Of a stretch of 64,000 bases of DNA, positions 58,524 to 64,000 are shown in pieces. Below the pieces are notes generated by a model that was not told the origin of the DNA, searched no databases, and saw only the letters and a program-made list of their open reading frames with translations. A program made the translations under genes and the position numbers. The stretch comes from Klugiella xanthotipulae (GTDB taxonomy: Bacteria > Actinomycetota > Actinomycetes > Actinomycetales > Microbacteriaceae), in NCBI RefSeq assembly GCF_006716695.1, contig NZ_VFPN01000003.1, positions 372,001 through 436,000 on the forward strand, given 5' to 3'. How positions within the stretch are numbered: the first letter of the stretch is position 1; each line of letters opens with the position of its first letter.

Positions 58524-59363
58524 GTGACGCTTCCACGCGCGGTCGGCCATTCTCGGTTTTTCTCGGGTGGCCGACCGCGGGTTTTTGCGCATCGCGGCTT
58601 CGCCGTTGACGTGGCGGAGAACAGCCTTCCTGCATTTCGGGCGGCCCAGTTGGTTGGCGTGACCCACATTGAATCCGATGTCCGTGCTACGTCTGACGGT
58701 GTCGCGGTTCTCCTCCATGACAGTACCTTTCGCTATGTCCGCCGGTCCCCCATTCACGACCCCGAGCGTGTTGTTTATGGGGTTGCGCACATCGCGCACA
58801 CCACGTCAGACCAACTCGCAAATATGCCGTTGGCCCCCGGCGTATATGTCCCCACTCTCGAAGCTGCTTTGCGGTTCTTCCCCGAGATGTATTTTAACCT
58901 TGATATCAAAGATGCGCGGGCTTCCCGTGCGTCAGCAAAAGCAATCCTGGCCACAACGTCTGAAGACCGAGTGCTCATCACTTCCTTTTCGCGCCGTCGA
59001 AAGCATCGCGCACGACACCGTCTGAGAGTCGTTCTGGGGGCTTCGCGCGGTGAGGCCATCTGGGCTCTGCTCTTAGCCCGATTGAACGCCACTCCCCTGC
59101 TCTGGATGGCAACATCCGGGTATCACGCCTTACAAATTCCTGAGCATGTTGGCAGATGGCCGCTTCTCAACGAGCAGATCGTTGACCGTCTTCACCGCGC
59201 TGGTGTGGAGGTTCATGTGTGGACGGTCAATACTCGGGAAACAATGACTAGACTCATGGGGATGGGCGTGGATGGAATAGTTACTGATCGGGCAGATATT
59301 GCCTGTGACCTGGTAAAAAAGAGGCCACCAAGTTCTTCCGCAGGATCGTCCGTCACCGAGTAG
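58524..59363 (+). CDS. Glycerophosphodiester phosphodiesterase family protein
   Basis: Hydrolyses glycerophosphodiesters or similar lipids. The 279-residue TIM-barrel protein has FAHRGFAVDVAENSLPAF and IESDVRATSDGVAVLLHD, carrying the His, Glu and Asp of the active site, and near the end VHVWTVNTRETMTRLMGMGVDGIVTD. No signal peptide is seen. The frame is open from 58395 inside the SPFH gene; GTG 58524, 4 bases after that stop, is the most sensible start. Confidence 0.85.
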   Translation: MTLPRAVGHSRFFSGGRPRVFAHRGFAVDVAENSLPAFRAAQLVGVTHIESDVRATSDGVAVLLHDSTFRYVRRSPIHDPERVVYGVAHIAHTTSDQLANMPLAPGVYVPTLEAALRFFPEMYFNLDIKDARASRASAKAILATTSEDRVLITSFSRRRKHRARHRLRVVLGASRGEAIWALLLARLNATPLLWMATSGYHALQIPEHVGRWPLLNEQIVDRLHRAGVEVHVWTVNTRETMTRLMGMGVDGIVTDRADIACDLVKKRPPSSSAGSSVTE

Positions 59364-59434
59364 CCCCGAGACAAGGGCCGACTCAGTCTGAATAACAACT
59401 GAAAGGTTATTGGAGCGGGACTAAAAAAGGAGAG

Positions 59435-59451
59435 ACCGGTGTTATACCGGT
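59435..59451. promoter_or_regulatory. Double ACCGGT dyad upstream of rbpA
   Basis: Two ACCGGT boxes separated by GTTAT, about 27 bases before the rbpA ATG. They could form a hairpin or an operator overlapping the promoter. No regulator identified. Confidence 0.35.
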
Positions 59452-59477
59452 TAATCGAAAGAGGAGGGGTAATAACA

Positions 59478-59849
59478 ATGGCTGAACGGACATTGCGGGG
59501 GGCAAGAATAGGTGCCACGAGCCTGCAGAGCGAGGTAGGCGTCCACTATTCCGAGCGGAAAACGGCAACCTACCGGGCCGATGACGGCTCTACGTTCGAT
59601 GTGGTTTTTTCGAGTGAGGCTGAGATGCCAGGGACATGGAGCGACTTGAGAAGCGGGCATACGGGTGTCCTGCTCGATGCCCTGGGTGTTCCCGTAGAGT
59701 CGGACGACGGCACCGAGGCAAAAATTCCTCGGAGTCATTGGGACATGTTACTTGAGCGCCGTAGTAGAGAAGAACTTGAAGAACTTCTTGAAGAGCGACT
59801 TACATATCTGCGTGCCCGCCGAGGCCTTGGCGATCGGGTCGATGCATAA
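59478..59849 (+). CDS. rbpA: RNA polymerase-binding protein RbpA
   Basis: Actinobacterial transcription factor that binds core polymerase and group 1/2 sigma factors and stabilises open complexes. The 123-residue product starts MAERTLRGARIGATS, has the core FSSEAEMPGTW and the sigma-interacting RSHWDMLLERRSREELEELLEERL. ATG 59478 is preceded by GAGGAGG with an 11-base gap; an open frame from 59439 is not needed. Convergent with lnt. Confidence 0.95.
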   Translation: MAERTLRGARIGATSLQSEVGVHYSERKTATYRADDGSTFDVVFSSEAEMPGTWSDLRSGHTGVLLDALGVPVESDDGTEAKIPRSHWDMLLERRSREELEELLEERLTYLRARRGLGDRVDA

Positions 59850-59851
59850 GA

Positions 59852-59880
59852 CCGACCAAGATCTCGTGAGAATCGGTCGG
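59852..59880. terminator. Hairpin between rbpA and lnt
   Basis: CCGACC (59852-59857) pairs with GGTCGG (59875-59880) around a 17-base loop in a 33-base convergent gap. Modest stem without a U run. Confidence 0.4.
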
Positions 59881-59882
59881 GG

Positions 59883-61478
59883 TTACGCAGCTGAGCTGGG
59901 TGGCCCCGACTCTTTATCCGAATATCTTGTGCGCGAGCGCGAAAACCGATAAAAGATAGCGACCACAATACTAACGAGAGCCGCGATATAGCCGATAGCG
60001 TTGAGCACGAGAGTCAGGCCGGATCCAATAATCATTGCGGGTGTTGAGCCGACTACCCGTGGAATATCCTGAACCATATGCCCCACGGTGTGAGCGGGGA
60101 GAGACTCGATGGTGTGGCCGCCAGGAGCAATCATTGCGCTGGTCCCAACTGTTGAAATATTGACAACGGCACGACCCGTCTCGACCGCGCGCAGCCGAGC
60201 AATTGCGAGTTGCTGAACGCTCTCATCGGTGCGACCAAAATCCGCATTGTTTGTCTGGGCCAGAATAAATTCGGCCCCCTCGTCAACCATTTCCTGCGCG
60301 AGTGAGTCGTCAACGATATCAAAGCAGATCGAGAGGCCCACGCGAGTCCCGCTGATGTCTATGGTGGTTGGCCGAGTTCCGGGCGTGTACTCCAACTGCA
60401 CGAGGTCTACCAGATCTGGTGCAAATAGGTGGAAAAATTCTCGATTGGGCATGTACTCGGCAAATGGCACGGGATGCTTCTTGTCATACTGGCCAATAAC
60501 CCCTCTCCCAACTCGCCAGACAAGAGACGAGTTAAAGTACTCATCGTTCTCCGTTGTGATGGCCCCAACAACGAGGGGTGCATCCAAGCGACGACTGAGG
60601 TCGTCCAGCGTAGCGGCAGCGTCTGATGCGCGAAGTGGGTCGATATCGGATGCATTCTCTGGCCACACGACAAGGTCAAGGTTCTGTCCGACCAGGGGAA
60701 GAGAAGCCTTATAGTGATCGTTTAAATTTTGGGCGCGACTATGGCCTGAAAAAATGCCAGAGTCAGAATTTCCCTGCACTGCTGCTACTCGGGTGTGTCC
60801 GGTGACGGCAAGCTGATATGGAGGAATGATTGCCATGACTGCAAGGGTGAGCACCGGAAGCAGCTGGAACGCGGCACGGCGATAGGAAGCAGCACCGCGA
60901 TGCGAGAGCCAGGACTGGATAAACCAGGCAACAAGACCAACCATGATCGCGCTCATACCGGTGAATCCGACCCAGGAGACAAGCGACGCAAACGGGCTTT
61001 CGGACTGTGTGAGTGCTGCGCGACCCCAGGCAAATCCCCCGTAGGGCCAACTCCCCGCGAGGGTTTCCCTGGCGATCCAGAGCGTGGCCACAGCGACGGG
61101 AAGCAGAGTTCCACTCCAGCCGGGATGACCGTCAAGCACCCGAGAAAGCTGCGTGGTTGTCATTGCAGTGAGTCCGCCGAACAATGACCACCAGAAGATC
61201 ATGATCCCGGAGAGTGCGGCCCAGGGTACAACCCCCAGATATAGGGTGAGCCACGAAATGTGGAGAAGCCAGAAACTTGCTCCCGAAACCGCACCCAACG
61301 CTGCGCCCGCCCAAAAACCTCGACCCCACTGTGCGAGCAAGATTAGAAAGATGGCGGGGAAGGCCAATGGCCAGAGCGCTAAAGCGGGGGACGCCATATC
61401 GAAGAGAACGCCGCCCAGTGCTGCACTGATGAGAGCCATCCATATTCGAGGCAGGGGACGCAGCGATTGATTCTTCAC
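59883..61478 (-). CDS. lnt: Apolipoprotein N-acyltransferase
   Basis: Adds the third acyl chain to lipoproteins in the membrane. The 531-residue protein has six or more N-terminal TM segments, then a nitrilase-like domain with catalytic Glu in VVWPENA, Lys in QYDKKHPVPFAEYMP and Cys in SICFDIV, and a final TM near 490-515. The start is GTG 61478, five bases after the helicase stop, so the two are probably co-transcribed. Confidence 0.93.
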   Translation of the reverse strand: MKNQSLRPLPRIWMALISAALGGVLFDMASPALALWPLAFPAIFLILLAQWGRGFWAGAALGAVSGASFWLLHISWLTLYLGVVPWAALSGIMIFWWSLFGGLTAMTTTQLSRVLDGHPGWSGTLLPVAVATLWIARETLAGSWPYGGFAWGRAALTQSESPFASLVSWVGFTGMSAIMVGLVAWFIQSWLSHRGAASYRRAAFQLLPVLTLAVMAIIPPYQLAVTGHTRVAAVQGNSDSGIFSGHSRAQNLNDHYKASLPLVGQNLDLVVWPENASDIDPLRASDAAATLDDLSRRLDAPLVVGAITTENDEYFNSSLVWRVGRGVIGQYDKKHPVPFAEYMPNREFFHLFAPDLVDLVQLEYTPGTRPTTIDISGTRVGLSICFDIVDDSLAQEMVDEGAEFILAQTNNADFGRTDESVQQLAIARLRAVETGRAVVNISTVGTSAMIAPGGHTIESLPAHTVGHMVQDIPRVVGSTPAMIIGSGLTLVLNAIGYIAALVSIVVAIFYRFSRSRTRYSDKESGPPSSAA

Positions 61479-61483
61479 GCGGG

Positions 61484-63928
61484 CTACACCATCGAGGAGT
61501 AAGCGACGATACCGGTCCGAATGGCCTCGATCGCTTGCCGGGCAGTGTGAGCCGTCGGGTCAGGGGCGACGAGAGAGATCTGGTCAAGGACATCGATTGT
61601 CTGCTTGGCCCGTCGCACGAAGTCACCGGCGGCCATATCTGCCTCCCGTAGAACCTCATGAAGATTTTCTCCGCGGGCCCACATATGCATAGCCGGACTG
61701 AGCCCGGTTGCCGGCTGAGTACTGCCAGGTAGGCGGTGTGTACGTTCAACATCATCCAAGCGAGCCCAGGCCTCAAGCGTGTTGCGGAGGGCTGATCGGA
61801 AGAGCCCGGTGGGAAGATACTGCTCTCCCACGTTCTCGTCGCGTCGCGGTTCATAAATGAGTGCGGCGCAGAGCGCAGAGAGCGAGGGCGCATCAAGTCC
61901 GATCCAGTAGTCATGCCGCAGGCACTCGGCAATGAGGAGGTCGCGGTCACCGTAGATACGCTTGAGGATCTTCCCCCAGTGCCCTAGCTGAAGGTTGCCG
62001 TCAACCACACTGAGATAGCCAAGTTCAGATAAAACCTCGGTGACTCGGTCAAAAACCGTTGCAACAGCTCCCGTACGGACACTAATCTGCCGGGAGAGTT
62101 CGTCCGTTTTCTGGCGTAATTTCCACCAGCGCTCCGCCCATCGAGCGTGAGCCTCCCTCTCTGGGCACGAATGGCACGGGTGCTGTTTTAGTTGCTGGCG
62201 GAGCCGGGTGACCTGTGCCGCACGCTCCTCCTGAGTGTAAGCCGAGGCCGCCGCACCCGTGAGGGGTTTACGTTCCCAACTCACAAGTTCGCGGCGGAGA
62301 GCAGCATACTCGCGGAAGTCTCCCCGGTGGCAGGTCATCGATTTTTCGTAGCCGGCAAGCGATTCCTCGTATTGGCGCACCGAGCGGGCGAGTGAGACGA
62401 CCGCCCTGTCTGCCTGAAACTGGGCAAAGGATGATTCTAAAATTTCACGGGTTCGCTCACGACCATACCGATCAATGAGATTGACAGCCATGTTGTAGGT
62501 GGGGCGGAAACTGGAGTTCATGGGATAGCTTCGCCGTGAGGCGAGGGCAGCCGCTGAATGGGGGTCAAAGCTGTCCTGCCAGACGAGGACGGAGTGGCCT
62601 TCACTATCAATGCCGCGGCGACCCGCTCTCCCCGTTAACTGTGTGTACTCCCCCGGCGTAATAGGCACACGCGATTCGCCGTTAAACTTTTCGAGTTTTT
62701 CCAGGACAACGCTTCGTGCTGGCATATTAATGCCCAGTGCGAGAGTCTCCGTTGCAAATACGAGGGTGACCAGTCGCTTCTGGAAAAGTTCCTCAACGAT
62801 TTCCTTGAAAGCAGGGAGGAGGCCCGCATGATGCGCGGCGACCCCACGCTCTAGACCGTTAAGCCAATCCCAGTAGCCGAGCGCAGCTAGGTCTTGGTCC
62901 GATATATCTTGCGTACGCTGCTCAACTATGGCGCGAATCTGGTCACGCTCTTCGACGGTTGTCAAGCGAATCCCCTCACGCAACACCTGTTTTACCGCTT
63001 GGTCACAGCCCATCCGGCTGAAAATAAAAAAGATTGTCGGCAGGAGGTCTGCATCCCACAGCTCCTCGACGATCTCCGACCGTCGAGGAGCCGTTGCGGT
63101 GCGCTGGGCCGGACCTCGGGCGGTATTGTCTTGGCGGCGTTTACCGCGTGGATTTCCGGGGCGACGGCTAGACTCACTGTGCGCGAGACGGGCGAGTTCT
63201 GGATTCACCCTGGCGGAAGACTCCACCGCGTCTCCCCCGGAAGGATCAAAAAGCTCAATTAGCCCGGATCGAGTGACCACATGTTGGTCAAGTGGGACTG
63301 GACGATGTTCAGACACAATAACATCGGTGTTGCCACGAACGGTCTGTAGCCAGTCGCCAAACTCTTCTGCATTGGATACGGTGGCGCTCAGGGAGATCAT
63401 CGTTACGTGCGAGGGTAGGTGAATGATCACTTCTTCCCACACCGCCCCGCGAAAACGATCTGCCAGATAGTGTACTTCATCCAACACCACGCAACTCAGG
63501 TGTGTCAGGGCAGCAGAATCAGCGTAAATCATGTTGCGCAAGACCTCGGTGGTCATGACTACGATGCGGGCGCTCGAGTTAATGTTCGAGTCGCCGGTGA
63601 GAAGGCCAACATTCTCGTAGCCGTATTCCGTCACAAGCTCGTTGTACTTTTGGTTGCTGAGCGCTTTCATCGGTGCAGTATAGAAAACCTTATTGCTCTC
63701 CCCATTCATGGCGAGGTAGATTGCAAACTCAGCGACAACTGTCTTACCTGCACCTGTCGGTGCCGCCACAAGCACGCTATTGCCGTCCTCCACGCTTTCG
63801 CAGGCCGCGATCTGGAACGGGTCCAGAGCAAATTCGGAGGCCGCAGAAAAATCTCGCGTATGCGGGTGTCGTGCTCTGCTGCGTGAAGCCGCATAGCGTT
63901 CAGAGGGGCTTAGCTCCTGGTTATTCAC
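61484..63928 (-). CDS. helY: Ski2-like DEAD/DEAH-box RNA helicase
   Basis: The 814-residue SF2 helicase has Walker A APTGAGKTVVAEFAIY near residue 57, motif II LDEVHYLAD, motif III SLSATVSNAEEFGDW, LALGINMPARSVV, and motif VI LTGRAGRRGID. A C-terminal helical region matches the Ski2/Mtr4-like (HelY) group, which acts on RNA. GTG 63928 overlaps the stop of the gene before (GTGA). Confidence 0.92.
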   Translation of the reverse strand: MNNQELSPSERYAASRSRARHPHTRDFSAASEFALDPFQIAACESVEDGNSVLVAAPTGAGKTVVAEFAIYLAMNGESNKVFYTAPMKALSNQKYNELVTEYGYENVGLLTGDSNINSSARIVVMTTEVLRNMIYADSAALTHLSCVVLDEVHYLADRFRGAVWEEVIIHLPSHVTMISLSATVSNAEEFGDWLQTVRGNTDVIVSEHRPVPLDQHVVTRSGLIELFDPSGGDAVESSARVNPELARLAHSESSRRPGNPRGKRRQDNTARGPAQRTATAPRRSEIVEELWDADLLPTIFFIFSRMGCDQAVKQVLREGIRLTTVEERDQIRAIVEQRTQDISDQDLAALGYWDWLNGLERGVAAHHAGLLPAFKEIVEELFQKRLVTLVFATETLALGINMPARSVVLEKLEKFNGESRVPITPGEYTQLTGRAGRRGIDSEGHSVLVWQDSFDPHSAAALASRRSYPMNSSFRPTYNMAVNLIDRYGRERTREILESSFAQFQADRAVVSLARSVRQYEESLAGYEKSMTCHRGDFREYAALRRELVSWERKPLTGAAASAYTQEERAAQVTRLRQQLKQHPCHSCPEREAHARWAERWWKLRQKTDELSRQISVRTGAVATVFDRVTEVLSELGYLSVVDGNLQLGHWGKILKRIYGDRDLLIAECLRHDYWIGLDAPSLSALCAALIYEPRRDENVGEQYLPTGLFRSALRNTLEAWARLDDVERTHRLPGSTQPATGLSPAMHMWARGENLHEVLREADMAAGDFVRRAKQTIDVLDQISLVAPDPTAHTARQAIEAIRTGIVAYSSMV

Positions 63929-63999
63929 AAAGCAAGGTTCTCGTATTCAGACAGGATTGCGTCCTGTTTCTTTTTTACTCGGCGGTCGTGAAGGTACGT
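63925..63999 (-). CDS. tatC: C-terminal end of a probable twin-arginine translocase TatC (partial)
   Basis: The last 24 codons, running in from beyond the window, read LHDRRVKKK then QDAILSEYENLAL and stop in an overlap with the helicase GTG. The short basic tail and the conserved actinobacterial order tatC-helicase suggest TatC. The sequence seen is too short for certainty. Confidence 0.5.
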   Translation of the reverse strand, partial: TYLHDRRVKKKQDAILSEYENLAL

Positions 64000-64000
64000 T

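Overview
The window looks like a chromosome segment of an actinobacterium, most likely of the family Microbacteriaceae. The signs are the uvrA-uvrC-rapZ-whiA and gap-pgk-tpiA-secG blocks, OpcA next to zwf, RbpA, a ctaE-qcrCAB respiratory operon with a dihaem cytochrome c, a sufBD-Rieske-sufC cluster, frequent GTG/TTG starts and many starts with no leader RNA. GC content is moderate for the group (mid-50s percent by eye). No rRNA, tRNA, CRISPR array, prophage or plasmid function was recognised.

Layout. 0-7.5 kb: excision repair (uvrA, uvrC), rapZ, whiA and Mn/Fe superoxide dismutase. 7.6-11.4 kb: lower glycolysis (gap, pgk, tpiA), secG and an RbpA-like gene. 11.4-19.6 kb, minus strand: pentose phosphate/upper glycolysis operon tkt-tal-pgi and zwf-opcA-pgl. 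19.8-21.9 kb: haem O and haem A synthesis (ctaB, ctaA), convergent. 22.1-26.2 kb: SUF iron-sulfur assembly, then an ABC-F ATPase. 28-29.6 kb: SURF1 and two small conserved proteins. 29.6-34.8 kb: fabG-like reductase, serB, divergent glgC/glgA, an ABC ATPase and rpmE2. 34.9-44.3 kb: exonuclease, alpha/beta hydrolase, a sirtuin gene split by an insertion sequence, SpoU methyltransferase, SGNH hydrolase, a DEAD-like helicase, an acetyltransferase and a D,D-carboxypeptidase. 44.3-45.5 kb: a decayed IS3-like element. 45.6-49.8 kb: qcrB, qcrA, qcrC, ctaE. 50-52 kb: trpD and an AlkZ-like protein. 52.3-55.4 kb: a wrecked accessory secA2 carrying the second IS copy. 55.4-56.2 kb: no recognisable gene. 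56.2-64 kb: short-chain dehydrogenase, NfeD plus SPFH membrane proteins, a glycerophosphodiesterase, rbpA, lnt, a Ski2-like helicase and the tail of a probable tatC.

Most genes are housekeeping. The main point of interest is recent genome remodelling by one IS3-family element. Two 1307-bp copies lie in opposite orientation, 14.9 kb apart. One sits in a sirtuin gene with a clean 4-bp target duplication, and the gene can be rebuilt to the base. The other sits in secA2, lacks a target duplication, carries a 19-bp duplicated terminus and is associated with loss of most of the SecA2 motor domain. Both copies share the same apparent frameshift in orfB. I did not find a convincing undescribed defence or mobile system. 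Starts preceded by TANNNT at a 6-7 base spacing recur at twelve places and were used to choose several start codons.
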